Translations under genes and position numbers: made by a program | NCBI RefSeq assembly: GCF_022532105.1 | Contig: NZ_CP092832.1 | Span: 2,633,001 to 2,697,000, forward strand | Reading direction: 5' to 3' | Length of the DNA: 64,000 nucleotides | From: Flavobacterium sp. HJ-32-4 | Lineage (GTDB): Bacteria > Bacteroidota > Bacteroidia > Flavobacteriales > Flavobacteriaceae | The notes under the pieces: model-generated | Told to the model about the DNA's origin: nothing | Database searches by the model: none | What the model saw: the letters and a program-made list of their open reading frames with translations, nothing else | Shown: positions 35,680 through 43,790 of the stretch, in pieces | How positions within the stretch are numbered: the first letter of the stretch is position 1 | Layout: each line of letters begins with the position of its first letter

Positions 35680-35718
35680 CAAAGGTATCGGGGCAATGTT
35701 AAGTTAGTGTTAAGTTAA
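35680..35718 (-). promoter_or_regulatory. Promoter with PHO-box-like 11-bp direct repeats
   Basis: Minus-strand -7 box TACCTTTG (35680-35687). Ten bases upstream of it are two 11-bp direct repeats (35697-35707, 35708-35718) reading TTAACA-N5-TTAACA, with no TTG at -33. This is the geometry of activator-dependent phosphate-starvation promoters, ahead of the DUF47-pit operon. Confidence 0.6.
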
Positions 35719-35753
35719 TGTGAAACGCAGGGTTGATGTGTGGTTTGGGTCTT

Positions 35754-35874
35754 TGGAGTCCGTGAGCTTGTTAGTCCCTGAGTCCCCGAGCGCCTGAGCG
35801 CCTGAGCCGACTACAGCGAATGACTTCTGACTACTAACCACTGACTACTGACCACTGACCACTGCCTACGACTG
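35754..35874. repeat. Low-complexity CTGAG/CACTGAC repeat tract
   Basis: Runs of 'gcctgag' and 'ctactgac/ccactgac' words, no coding potential; fills the gap between DUF47 and the next gene. Confidence 0.8.
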
Positions 35875-36414
35875 TCAATGATTCATCACCCTAAACCATC
35901 CCCGATGAGACGCGAACTCGTGCAATCGTCGCCAGTGTCCTTTCTCTTTTACATACAGCAACACGGCACTTGTCATTCTGTTGGTGCGTACGGTCTCGAC
36001 GTAGATCCAACCGTACTTACGATCCGGTGAAAAGACCGGATAGGAAAAGGCAAAGTGCGTCTTGTAGGCTTGAAACTCCGGACTCCTGCTACGATCTGCC
36101 TGATACGATTCGTTGATGATCCTAACATACGGCAGGGCAAAATTTTCCCACTTGACAGTCTGAACCGCCTCAAGACCGGGAAGCAGGCCGAACGGACAAT
36201 CTGGGTATTTGTCTAACAACAGTCGCTTGTCGAGCTTTTCCATCTCGAACGTAAGACTGTCTGGGGCCAGACTTTCATTGAATACGGCCATATACTCGTC
36301 ATCGCGGTATCCGAAGTCGCGGTGTATCCCGGCCATAAATTCCGTCACAAGAGCCTCCTGACCGAAGAGCGCCTGTGTGAGAAGCCACGTGAATAGCAGG
36401 TAGTACCGTTTCAT
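35875..36414 (-). CDS. Secreted protein of unknown function
   Basis: 179 residues with a signal peptide (cut after ALFGQ). The mature domain has 'DSLTFEMEKLDKRLLLDKYPDCP' helical sequence, then a beta segment with 'FAFSYPVFSPDRKYGWIYVET', the strand order of small tetratricopeptide-free lipocalin-like proteins, ending in a WRRLHEF strand. No family recognised. Normal core composition. Confidence 0.7.
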   Translation of the reverse strand: MKRYYLLFTWLLTQALFGQEALVTEFMAGIHRDFGYRDDEYMAVFNESLAPDSLTFEMEKLDKRLLLDKYPDCPFGLLPGLEAVQTVKWENFALPYVRIINESYQADRSRSPEFQAYKTHFAFSYPVFSPDRKYGWIYVETVRTNRMTSAVLLYVKEKGHWRRLHEFASHRGWFRVMNH

Positions 36415-36947
36415 GATCCGGCTAGAGGTTGTGGATGCTAATGTACGAAATTGGAGTTCAGCAACTGAGGAACTGGGGAGCTACGAGACTGCGACTGGAT
36501 GGGATCCCTCCTGCGTCGGGATGACAAGGTAGAGCGGAATAACTAGTCCCTGAGCGCCTGAGTACTGGAGCGACTTAGACGGACTACTAAACGGGATTCC
36601 TTCGCTGCGCTCGGAATGACGATTTCCTCCTTTCAAATGGAAGGGTGGGGAAGCGCCGGGGCCTACGAACTAGCGGATGGGGACGCGTGCCACCACGGAC
36701 TACTAACTACTGACTACTGCCCGCTTCTGCGACTGCAACTTGAAAGGTCCCTCGCATAGCTCGGGATGACGGATTCATCCGAGACTAATGGATTTCTCGG
36801 CTGCGCTCGAAATACCAGTGGGCCAATCAGTTCTTTTTTGGCCCGGTGTGTGTAATGGTGCTATGTCTCGCCGGGAAGGACCACTGCCCACTTCCCACTG
36901 CCTACTTCTGCGACTGCCCACTGCCTACTAAACGGGACTCCTTCGCT
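36415..36947. repeat. Gene-free region made of mixed dispersed repeats
   Basis: No gene. It contains three versions of a GGGATyCCTyC...CGGrATGAC element (36500-36527, 36593-36620, 36746-36770), CTGCGACTG/CCCACTGCC tracts, and a 20-base word GTAATGGTGCTATGTCTCGC (36852-36871) that recurs at 47671. Short open frames here are artefacts. Confidence 0.75.
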
Positions 36948-37094
36948 GTTAGTTCGCGCTTGTTTGCTATTACTTCGTGCTTGTTTGCTTTCACTTCGCA
37001 CGTGTTCGCAATTACTTCGTGCTCGTTCGCAATTACTTCGCGCTTGTTCGCTACTTATTTGTACTCGTTCGCTAATTATTCCTGTTTGTTTGCA
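36948..37094. repeat. 21-bp minisatellite, seven units
   Basis: Seven head-to-tail 21-base units of the form ATTACTTCGTGCTTGTTTGC + one base, with some drift. Because the unit is a multiple of three, both strands stay open as heptad-repeat peptides (SNCERAR-like on the minus strand). Confidence 0.9.
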
Positions 37095-37102
37095 AATTGG
37101 TT

Positions 37103-37153
37103 TATGGTTCATGGTTCATGGTTCATGGTTCGTAGTTCGTAGTTCATAGTTCC
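37103..37153 (+). repeat. 7-bp tandem repeat ATGGTTC
   Basis: Repeats of ATGGTTC drifting to GTAGTTC. A second tract of the same unit is at 38479-38510. Both lie just upstream of copies of the 62-bp conserved element. Confidence 0.85.
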
Positions 37154-37201
37154 TTCACCAACTCTTATCTCCTGTCTCCTGTCCCCTAACTCCTAACTCC
37201 A

Positions 37202-37293
37202 CGTATTTCTACGCACCCCCATGTCATTCACCGTTGAAATGGGTGTAGTGGTCGGGAAACGTTAACAAGATGAAGGGCGGTTTTGTACGTTTG
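37202..37293 (+). promoter_or_regulatory. Conserved 62-bp upstream element (copy A) plus -7 box
   Basis: Bases 37202-37264 match 38517-38579 with about three differences. In both copies the element ends GGGAAACGTTA, and 25 bases after the G of GTTA stands a -7 box, here TACGTTTG (37286-37293). It is probably the promoter and regulatory site of the membrane protein at 37414. Confidence 0.6.
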
Positions 37294-37413
37294 AATACTG
37301 AGACTACTGGTTACATCGATTATTAAACGACGTTACCGATATTTGTTATTGATGTCTTCGTGCGTTTTGCACAGTTTGCGTTGTGCCCCTTCTTATACTG
37401 AAAAGTCTATTTT

Positions 37414-38301
37414 ATGTTCGAAAGCATCCTCATTGTTATACTAGTTGGAGCAATCACTGTCCCGTTTATTATCTACAATAATAGTCAAAGTAAAAACGCC
37501 CTGGCGTCAGGGGCGACTTTTTCACCAAGTTCAACGGATGTAAAATCTGAATCCAGCCAACCTACCAAAGAATCTGTAGAATCCGTTTTAAGGATATTAG
37601 AAAGGAAAACACAAAGTGCCAAGTTGAATGCAGTCATAATGATCTTGCTAACGCTTTTCATACTCAGTATTGGTGCAATAGTTTTTTACCATGCAGCGGA
37701 CATTGCTTTACTAGATGAGGAAAAAAAGGAAGAAACTTTCCTTCGAACAACTGAGGCTCAATTGAAGGAGCAGTATCTGAAGCAGTACTGTGAGGGAAGA
37801 AAATGGATTTATTCCGATTTAAAACGAAGATGGGACGAAACTGAATTGAAGATTGAAGCTTTGGTCAAACAAGGAAAAAAGGTAGACCCGGAACTTAATC
37901 GAATATTGGCGCAAAGAAATCAAATTGTACAAACGGTTGAAGCCACGAGTACTGATAAAATTCTACAAAGACAACAAGAAATTTCGTCTATCAGAAAGAA
38001 GAAAGACTCGTATGACTACTACGGTAAATTTACGACGATTTCCGTACGGTTGATGATTTCGATATTTGCGTTTTATATGTCGCAGATATTCTTAAAACTA
38101 TACCGCTATAACCGAAACGTTGCCGATTTTTACGAAGGGCGCTACATTGCCATCCTTGCAAAATCTGAGTTCAATTTGAACTATGAGTTTTCAATGAGGT
38201 CTTTTCATCATAATTTTGATTTTGGACGCTCACCAAGAAATCCGTTTGACATGGCCTTAGAATTTTTAAAGGCTGCGAGGGATACAGAAAGCAATAAGTA
38301 G
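37414..38301 (+). CDS. Membrane protein of unknown function with central coiled coil
   Basis: 295 residues. Hydrophobic segments at about 4-20, 72-95 and 212-232. Between the last two lies a long charged helix (about 100-195; E/K/Q-rich, likely coiled coil). The C-terminal 60 residues are soluble with 'NPFDMALEFLKAARD'. The gene is AT-richer than the genes at 23-36 kb and lies among repeats, suggesting an accessory or acquired gene. No family recognised. Confidence 0.7.
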   Translation: MFESILIVILVGAITVPFIIYNNSQSKNALASGATFSPSSTDVKSESSQPTKESVESVLRILERKTQSAKLNAVIMILLTLFILSIGAIVFYHAADIALLDEEKKEETFLRTTEAQLKEQYLKQYCEGRKWIYSDLKRRWDETELKIEALVKQGKKVDPELNRILAQRNQIVQTVEATSTDKILQRQQEISSIRKKKDSYDYYGKFTTISVRLMISIFAFYMSQIFLKLYRYNRNVADFYEGRYIAILAKSEFNLNYEFSMRSFHHNFDFGRSPRNPFDMALEFLKAARDTESNK

Positions 38302-38516
38302 ATCGCTAGTTAAGAGGTTACGATCTTCCGACATTCGCAACTCCTGCGCCAAAACTACTCCTTCCCTTATTTCATACTGGGATGCAGAAATGGATCGCGA
38401 CCATTCCGGTATACCTTTCTCCGGCGATATGAGTTGATAGTTAACGGTCATTCATCATTAGTTACGCTTCATTCATCGTTCATGGTTCATGGTTCATGGT
38501 TCATGGTTCCTTCCCC
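38302..38516. other. Gene-free spacer with a second ATGGTTC tract
   Basis: No gene seen. Contains four units of ATGGTTC at 38479-38510 just before copy B of the conserved element. Confidence 0.6.
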
Positions 38517-38608
38517 CGTATTTCTACGCACCCCTATGTTGTTCACCGTTGAAATGGGTGTAGTGGTCGGGAAACGTTAGGGAGATGGCTTGAAATGGCT
38601 TATATTTG
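38517..38608 (+). promoter_or_regulatory. Conserved 62-bp upstream element (copy B) plus -7 box
   Basis: Second copy of the element (38517-38579), followed at the same 25-base spacing by TATATTTG (38601-38608), 49 bases before the ATG at 38658. Confidence 0.6.
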
Positions 38609-38657
38609 AGAAGCTTCGGAGCGCTTGCCCCAAGCCGCTGACCTAACCAAAACCACC

Positions 38658-39053
38658 ATGTACGTACCCTTGTTTATCGCCTTGGGAGAATTTGGCGTGA
38701 AAGAACTCCTCTTACTTACGATCATCGGATTACCGCTTTACTTTATTCCCACTATCGTAGCGTTTTCGCGACAGAGTAAAAACAAGCTACCGATTGCGCT
38801 GGTCAACTTTCTTTTGGGTTGGACCGGCCTCGGCTGGATCGGGTCGTTGCTTTGGGCGTGTCTTTCGGACAACGGCTCCAACCTGCACATTTATAACAAC
38901 CAAACATTGACCCATTCGACCCAAACCACCACCGGCGCCGACAGCGGAAAGAAAGTGGAGATCCTGAAATCGTTGAAGGATTTGCACGATTCGGGTGTGT
39001 TGTCGGATGAGGAATTTGCGAGGGAAAAGGAGAAGGTGTTGGGGGGTGGTTGA
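38658..39053 (+). CDS. Superinfection-immunity (Imm_superinfect) family membrane protein with SHOCT tail
   Basis: 131 residues. Two membrane helices in the order typical of the Imm_superinfect domain: YFIPTIVAFSRQSKNK, then NFLLGWTGLGWIGSLLWA. The last 30 residues (EILKSLKDLHDSGVLSDEEF) form a SHOCT domain, a short oligomerisation motif. The family is named after phage T4 Imm, which blocks DNA entry of superinfecting phage, but most bacterial members are untested. ATG 38658 is chosen because the -7 box lies just upstream. Confidence 0.85.
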   Translation: MYVPLFIALGEFGVKELLLLTIIGLPLYFIPTIVAFSRQSKNKLPIALVNFLLGWTGLGWIGSLLWACLSDNGSNLHIYNNQTLTHSTQTTTGADSGKKVEILKSLKDLHDSGVLSDEEFAREKEKVLGGG

Positions 39054-39133
39054 GGCTTAAACTCCTCCAAAGGACGAGTTGCTAACGCCAGTGGATGGAT
39101 TTTTTTCGCGTTAACCTTTTTTAACTATCAAAC

Positions 39134-39502
39134 ATGAAAAAGTTCTTCTTCTTACTTCTGTTCGTTCTGACGATCCAGTCCGTACACTCCCAGACGGTTT
39201 ATATCACGAAAACAGGAGAGAAATACCATCGGGAAGATTGTTCGTATTTACGACAATCATCTATCAGCATTAGCCTGACGGAGGCGCTCAACCAGGGCTA
39301 CGTGGCGTGTAAAGTTTGTAAACCCGAAACAGCGCCTGTCCGTAAGTCCTCAACCACGAGTGCGCCCTCGGCCGAAACGAACGACAACGCCACCGAATCA
39401 ACGACTCGTTCGGCCGCAGTGCAATGTTCCGGCACAACAAAAAAAGGGGCACAATGCAAGCGAATGACGACGAATGCGAGTGGAAGGTGTTATCAGCATT
39501 GA
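39134..39502 (+). CDS. Small secreted cysteine-rich protein
   Basis: 122 residues with a signal peptide (cut after SVHSQ). Mature part: 'TGEKYHREDCSYLRQSS' and 'GYVACKVCKP' (a CxxC), a Ser/Thr-rich linker, then a C-terminal motif, CSGTTKKGAQCKRM...CYQH, of the kind seen in DUF5763-type proteins, which likely bind a metal with Cys/His. Function unknown. Confidence 0.75.
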   Translation: MKKFFFLLLFVLTIQSVHSQTVYITKTGEKYHREDCSYLRQSSISISLTEALNQGYVACKVCKPETAPVRKSSTTSAPSAETNDNATESTTRSAAVQCSGTTKKGAQCKRMTTNASGRCYQH

Positions 39503-39783
39503 AAGAGCGTCAGAGAATCTATTCACTCTGACTTGATTGAGTGATTTAATGAACATAAGGAATTACGAGTGTTGGGATTATACGGCGAAACTTTGAATCA
39601 AAATATAAACGCAGGGTAATCGAGGTAGTTTTCGTATCATTGACACTCACGGATTCGGTAAGAACATAAATCCGAGATGTCGCATCGGATAACATACATC
39701 GGTAAAAGCCGTTCTCAACTACACGCCATGTCCTACCGATATCCCGCGAGCCACGAGACTCTCGCTCTTACTTTCCCTCTACT

Positions 39784-40092
39784 ATGAATAACCAAAACCG
39801 ATCAAAGCTCCTTCTGTCAGGCACCGCCCTGTCTATTCTCGTGTTTTTCTCGATTTCCTTCCTGACGGTACTGGCCCAAATCATTCCGTTTCATTATTAT
39901 GGGGCGAAGGAAACCTACAAGCTTGACATCGGCTTTCCCTTCAAATTCTATGGGCAATTTTGGTTACGTGGTAATGATATTCCCAATTCAGGCTGGACCA
40001 TCCCCAACCTGTTTTATGACTGCTTGCTCACGTGGTTGGTCGTAACCGGACTTTACTATATTGCGAAACGAAAACGAGACCGTTTCGACTAA
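39784..40092 (+). CDS. Small membrane protein of unknown function
   Basis: 102 residues with two hydrophobic segments (about 9-32 and 76-93) separated by an extracytoplasmic loop containing YGAKETYKLDIGFPFKFYGQFW, and a basic C-terminus (KRKRDRFD). No known family. The 280 bases before it contain nothing recognisable. Confidence 0.6.
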   Translation: MNNQNRSKLLLSGTALSILVFFSISFLTVLAQIIPFHYYGAKETYKLDIGFPFKFYGQFWLRGNDIPNSGWTIPNLFYDCLLTWLVVTGLYYIAKRKRDRFD

Positions 40093-40188
40093 CACGGCGT
40101 TGCGAAAGCGGCCCTTGCTCCCGCGGATGCTTACTCTCTCTTACTTACCCCGCCTACCTCAGAAGGGGGCATTAACCTAAACAACCCC

Positions 40189-40551
40189 ATGACCTTCACC
40201 AAATTAATTCCCAGCGTTTTCTACACCCGCCTGTCCGATGGGCTGATCCTGTTTGTCGATTGTTTGGGGTTTGCGATCGGGCATGAAGACCGCCATACTT
40301 CGCCACCCTTTTGCGTATTGGAAAAGGACGGCCTGGTCTTGATGGTGTTCGAAGATGAGGCGTTGGCGAACGAACACTATCCGGAGTTGCGGCTTGAAAC
40401 CGAAAACATAGAAGAAGTGTATGCGAAAGTGGCAGCCTCCCACCCTCACCTGCTCCATCCCAATTTGGATAAAGTGACCCTTCGGCCCTGGGGCGCGAAG
40501 GAGTTTGCAATCAAAGACCATCAGGTCGGGATTCGGATCATGCAGTGGTAA
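40189..40551 (+). CDS. VOC/glyoxalase-like superfamily protein
   Basis: 120 residues with the beta-alpha-beta-beta-beta fold of glyoxalase/bleomycin-resistance proteins: SVFYTRLSDGLILFVDCLGF, CVLEKDGLVLMVFEDE, and a C-terminal AKEFAIKDHQVGIRIMQW. Whether it is an enzyme or a binding protein is not visible. Confidence 0.78.
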   Translation: MTFTKLIPSVFYTRLSDGLILFVDCLGFAIGHEDRHTSPPFCVLEKDGLVLMVFEDEALANEHYPELRLETENIEEVYAKVAASHPHLLHPNLDKVTLRPWGAKEFAIKDHQVGIRIMQW

Positions 40552-40555
40552 CCGG

Positions 40556-40771
40556 CGGGTAGCAGTGGCGGTGAGCAGTGGCCAGTAAGCAGTGGGCGGT
40601 GAGCGGTGAGCAGTGGGCAGTACCAAGTACTAGCGAGAAAATTTGTTCTTACGAACCAATCATACCGAAGAAAAGAAGGTCACTCACCGTCGGTCTTCCC
40701 CACTTCCCATCTCCCGATCTTCCCCATCTTCCGATCTTCCGATCTTCCCAACTCCCGAACTTCTACCCCCC
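40556..40771. repeat. Low-complexity GGCAGT and CTTCCGAT repeat tracts
   Basis: 40556-40625 is GTGAGCAGTGG-type low complexity, reverse of the CCACTGC words elsewhere; 40690-40770 is a CCGATCTTC tract. No gene. Confidence 0.75.
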
Positions 40772-41287
40772 CATTATCCCCAAATACGCCCGAAACGCGC
40801 CCACTTCCTCCTTGTATTGCCGCGCCAGGATGCGGGCGATCTGGGCCAGATGGCTGAGGTCATGGGCGACCCAGGTGGCGAGGAGTTCCCCGAGGGTGAC
40901 CTCGCCGATGCGCGGATGGCGGGCCGAACGGGTGAAGTCGGCTTCGGTGAGGGCAAACCGCTGCCATTCGGCTATACTTTCGGTGCGCAGGCGTTGGAAT
41001 TCGGCCAGCAACTCCTCCATAGAATGCTGTTGCGCAAGCGCGAAGTGCGCTTCCATGTCGATTGGTGCCAGCGTACGATCGGGCCCGTCTGACAGTATCA
41101 CACGGATACGGGGCAGCCAGTCGGTTTCTTCGCATACGATAAGGTGGGCGATGGCCTCTTTCACGGTCCAGGTGTTGGCGCCTTCGTTGCGGTGGGTCCA
41201 GTCGTCTGACAGGCCCGACAAGAGCGCGTGCAGCACACGGGGTGTGCGTTCGATGAGTTCAAAGGAGTGGGCGATGGTGGTTTTCAT
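40763..41287 (-). CDS. DinB family protein
   Basis: 174-residue four-helix protein of the DinB/YfiT-like superfamily. The three metal-binding histidines are placed as expected: AIAHLIVCEETDW, a central EAHFAL, and AHDLSHLAQIARILARQY. Members are often thiol-dependent S-transferases, otherwise undefined. Last gene of the TetR-thiolase cluster. Confidence 0.85.
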   Translation of the reverse strand: MKTTIAHSFELIERTPRVLHALLSGLSDDWTHRNEGANTWTVKEAIAHLIVCEETDWLPRIRVILSDGPDRTLAPIDMEAHFALAQQHSMEELLAEFQRLRTESIAEWQRFALTEADFTRSARHPRIGEVTLGELLATWVAHDLSHLAQIARILARQYKEEVGAFRAYLGIMGG

Positions 41288-41309
41288 AGTGTTGGATATA
41301 GGGTAACGT

Positions 41310-41762
41310 TCAGAGTATCACTTCCATTTTGGTATCAGCGCGTTTGTAGACACTTCCCACCGCAGGCACCTCCCTGAAGCCGAAGTGGCGGTAGACGTGC
41401 AGGGCAGCGGCAAGGGTCGAATTGGTAAACAATACCACCCGGGTTCCGCCCCGGCGGCGGACTTCGTCAAGGGCCGCGGCACAGAGCTGTTTCCCTACTC
41501 CCATTCCCTGGAAGCGGTCGTCGACGGCCATTTTCAGCAGTTTGAACTCACCGTCACCGACAGGCAACAGTGCAACGGTGCCGATGATCGTGCCCTCGTG
41601 CTCGGCAAAGAAAATCTGTCCGCCTTTTTCAAGGATATACACCTCGGGATCCGACAATACAGCATAATCTTCGGGTTCCATTTCAAAAAAGCGGGTGATC
41701 CAGGCGCGGTTCAGCCGCTCAAAATCGGCTCTATAGGCCGGTTGGTAGTCTACAATCGTCAT
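41310..41762 (-). CDS. GNAT family N-acetyltransferase
   Basis: 150 residues. Acetyl-CoA loop as KMAVDDRFQGMGVGKQLCAAA, preceded by IGTVALLPVGDGEFKL and followed by VVLFTNSTLAAALHVYRHFGF. Substrate unknown. Overlaps the upstream GNAT gene by four bases. Confidence 0.93.
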   Translation of the reverse strand: MTIVDYQPAYRADFERLNRAWITRFFEMEPEDYAVLSDPEVYILEKGGQIFFAEHEGTIIGTVALLPVGDGEFKLLKMAVDDRFQGMGVGKQLCAAALDEVRRRGGTRVVLFTNSTLAAALHVYRHFGFREVPAVGSVYKRADTKMEVIL

Positions 41763-42313
41763 GTGGCAAATTTCGTGTTTTGGGGATCATCTATAGCATC
41801 CAGGTGGCGGATCATGCAAAGGGCGTCAACGTAGCGTCCGTCGATCAACAGGTCGTTCGGCACCACGGGGCCCACAGCGGCAAATCCGAGGCGGGTGTAC
41901 AGGTCCACTAACGGATTGCCGTCAGGCGCGAGCACCCAAAGCTGCAGTTGTGTGAGTCCGGGTACCGCCTGTGCCATCCGGATGCCTTCGTCCATCAGTT
42001 GCCAGGCGAGTCCACGACCGCGGAACGTCGGACCCACATACAATCCGTACAGCCCCGCGCGGTGCCGTGCTTTGCTCCGACCGTCCCGCCGGAAGCGCAC
42101 GTAGCCCGACAACGTCCCGTCGGCAGCGAAGGCACCGACCACAAAAGCGTCCCACGGGAAACCGAACCCGATTTCGTCGCGGTACGCCTCGGGTGTCTTC
42201 CGTACCTCATCCTCATAACTGTCGGAGAAGGCAAACGGTGCATCCTGAAGGGCAAAGAGGCGCAACGCCCGGTAGGCCGGCGCATCGGCAGGCCGCAGTA
42301 CGCGAATCGTCAT
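41759..42313 (-). CDS. GNAT family N-acetyltransferase
   Basis: 184 residues. LYVGPTFRGRGLAWQLMDEGI is the acetyl-CoA-binding loop; LWVLAPDGNPLVDLYTRLGF completes the fold. A second GNAT in tandem with the one at 41310, not closely similar to it. Joined to neighbours on both sides by 4-bp overlaps. Confidence 0.93.
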   Translation of the reverse strand: MTIRVLRPADAPAYRALRLFALQDAPFAFSDSYEDEVRKTPEAYRDEIGFGFPWDAFVVGAFAADGTLSGYVRFRRDGRSKARHRAGLYGLYVGPTFRGRGLAWQLMDEGIRMAQAVPGLTQLQLWVLAPDGNPLVDLYTRLGFAAVGPVVPNDLLIDGRYVDALCMIRHLDAIDDPQNTKFAT

Positions 42314-42669
42314 GAGGCGTAGTGACAGAGCACACGGGTGGCCCGTCCGTGTTCGTTCAATTCAAAGACCTCAGCGGCGAGCCGTCCGTTTACAGAGACG
42401 TAATACAACACCAGCGAGTGCACTCCGACAAAACAGTGCCGATAGGCGAAAAACAGGTCGGGATAGGTGTCGAGACCGACCCGGAAGTAGGCGGCCAGTT
42501 CGGTTTTACTGCGGATGACACCTTCCTCATTGAATTTTAGTAACGGAATGAACGGGGAATAGAACGTGAGATCGTCGTCGTAATGGGCGAGGATGCGGTC
42601 GAGGTCGTGGCTGTTCCAGGCTTCGATCCATTCGTGTGCAAAGGCTTCTGCAGCAGCGGTTGTCATCAT
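42310..42669 (-). CDS. NTF2-like (SnoaL-type) protein
   Basis: 119 residues with the cone-shaped NTF2 fold pattern: FAHEWIEAWNSHDLDRILAHYDDDLTFYSP at the start and LVLYYVSVNGRLAAEVFELNEHG in the sheet. Could be a small-molecule isomerase or binding protein; no active site can be assigned. Confidence 0.82.
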   Translation of the reverse strand: MMTTAAAEAFAHEWIEAWNSHDLDRILAHYDDDLTFYSPFIPLLKFNEEGVIRSKTELAAYFRVGLDTYPDLFFAYRHCFVGVHSLVLYYVSVNGRLAAEVFELNEHGRATRVLCHYAS

Positions 42670-43244
42670 AGGTTGGGGGTTGTTGGAGGTGTTAGAAATT
42701 CGTCGGTGAAATGGGCTTTGTGTCGCTCCTGCGAAAATTTATCGGCGTTGAACTGTCCGGATCCGCCCTTCGGGATCGACAGCGACGTCCAGTGTTCGGC
42801 GCACATCTTTCCAATGAACACCATTTGTCCGATGTGGTAGGGATAATGCGCCAATTGCCGGTTGATTGCCTCTACCACGCTATGGCCCTGGTTGCGGATG
42901 TAAATGGTGGTGTCGAGGTCGTCTTCGCGCAGCGCGTCAAGGGTGTTGAGGAAGACGTTCCAGCCGTCGTTCCACTGTTTGAGAATCCCGGCCCGGTCGG
43001 TGGCATCGTCTTCAAACTCGGCATCGCGGTTGCGCCAGTCTTTCTCGCCATCGGTCGTCAGGAAATCGGTCCAACGGCTCAGCATATTGCCCGAAAGATG
43101 TTTGACAATCGTGGCGATGCTGTTGCTTTCGTCGTTGTAGCGCCAGTGCAGCGCCGCATCGGGCAATTGGTCTAAGGTCTTTTCGCCCAGCATTTTGTAA
43201 TACGCAAATTGCTTGCGTACGCTTTCAAGGTAATCGGTTTTCAT
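42666..43244 (-). CDS. DUF1572 domain-containing (DinB-like) protein
   Basis: 192 residues. Four-helix DinB-like fold with SIATIVKHLSGNMLSRWTDFL and LAHYPYHIGQMVFIGKM, in which histidines sit at the metal positions. DUF1572 proteins have no assigned function. Stop overlaps the next start by ATGA. Confidence 0.85.
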   Translation of the reverse strand: MKTDYLESVRKQFAYYKMLGEKTLDQLPDAALHWRYNDESNSIATIVKHLSGNMLSRWTDFLTTDGEKDWRNRDAEFEDDATDRAGILKQWNDGWNVFLNTLDALREDDLDTTIYIRNQGHSVVEAINRQLAHYPYHIGQMVFIGKMCAEHWTSLSIPKGGSGQFNADKFSQERHKAHFTDEFLTPPTTPNL

Positions 43245-43246
43245 GG

Positions 43247-43786
43247 CTATCGTTTGTAATAGAAAATAAGCGAGGCTTTTTCAAGGAGGTTTTGTTCGAG
43301 CATAAAGCCAACGAGCGCAGGGTTGGCGGTGGCGTCTAACCCGAGTGTGTCGGTTTTGAGGGCGTAGACGGTCACGACATACCGGTGCGGTTTGCTGCCT
43401 TCGGGCGGACACGGCCCGCCGTAACCGGTGGTGCCGAAATCGGTGCGACTTTGGATGGCTCCGCGTGGCGCGAGGCCTGCCGCTACGTTTCCGGCGTTCG
43501 TTTCTAGTGACGTGACCGTGGCCGGGACGTCGAATACCACCCAATGCCACCAGCCACTTCCGGTGGGCGCATCGGGGTCATAGACCGTCAGGGCGAAACT
43601 TTTGGTGCCTTGGGGGGCGTGCTCCCATGACAGTTGGGGCGAGCGGTTCCCGCCCTGGCAACCAAAGCCGTTGAACACCTGGGCTTCGACGGCCTGCCCG
43701 CCGAGATCGCGGCTTTTCAGGGTAAACGTCTGGGCGTTGACCGACAGAAAAGCAAGAAGTGCTGTGGTAAAGAATACACGTTTCAT
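43247..43786 (-). CDS. YbhB/YbcL family Raf kinase inhibitor-like (PEBP) protein, exported
   Basis: 179 residues with a signal peptide (cut after SVNAQ). The phosphatidylethanolamine-binding fold is shown by LTVYDPDAPTGSGWWHW and YGGPCPPEGSKPHRYVVTVYAL, the two ligand-pocket blocks. Bacterial members have no firm function; eukaryotic relatives bind phospholipid headgroups. Confidence 0.92.
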   Translation of the reverse strand: MKRVFFTTALLAFLSVNAQTFTLKSRDLGGQAVEAQVFNGFGCQGGNRSPQLSWEHAPQGTKSFALTVYDPDAPTGSGWWHWVVFDVPATVTSLETNAGNVAAGLAPRGAIQSRTDFGTTGYGGPCPPEGSKPHRYVVTVYALKTDTLGLDATANPALVGFMLEQNLLEKASLIFYYKR

Positions 43787-43790
43787 AGTA

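Noticed and set aside
36861-37112. Open frame of 83 codons on the minus strand with heptad repeats (and a plus-strand counterpart)
   Set aside because: It is a product of the 21-bp minisatellite; no ribosome site, promoter or domain, and both strands are open for the same reason.
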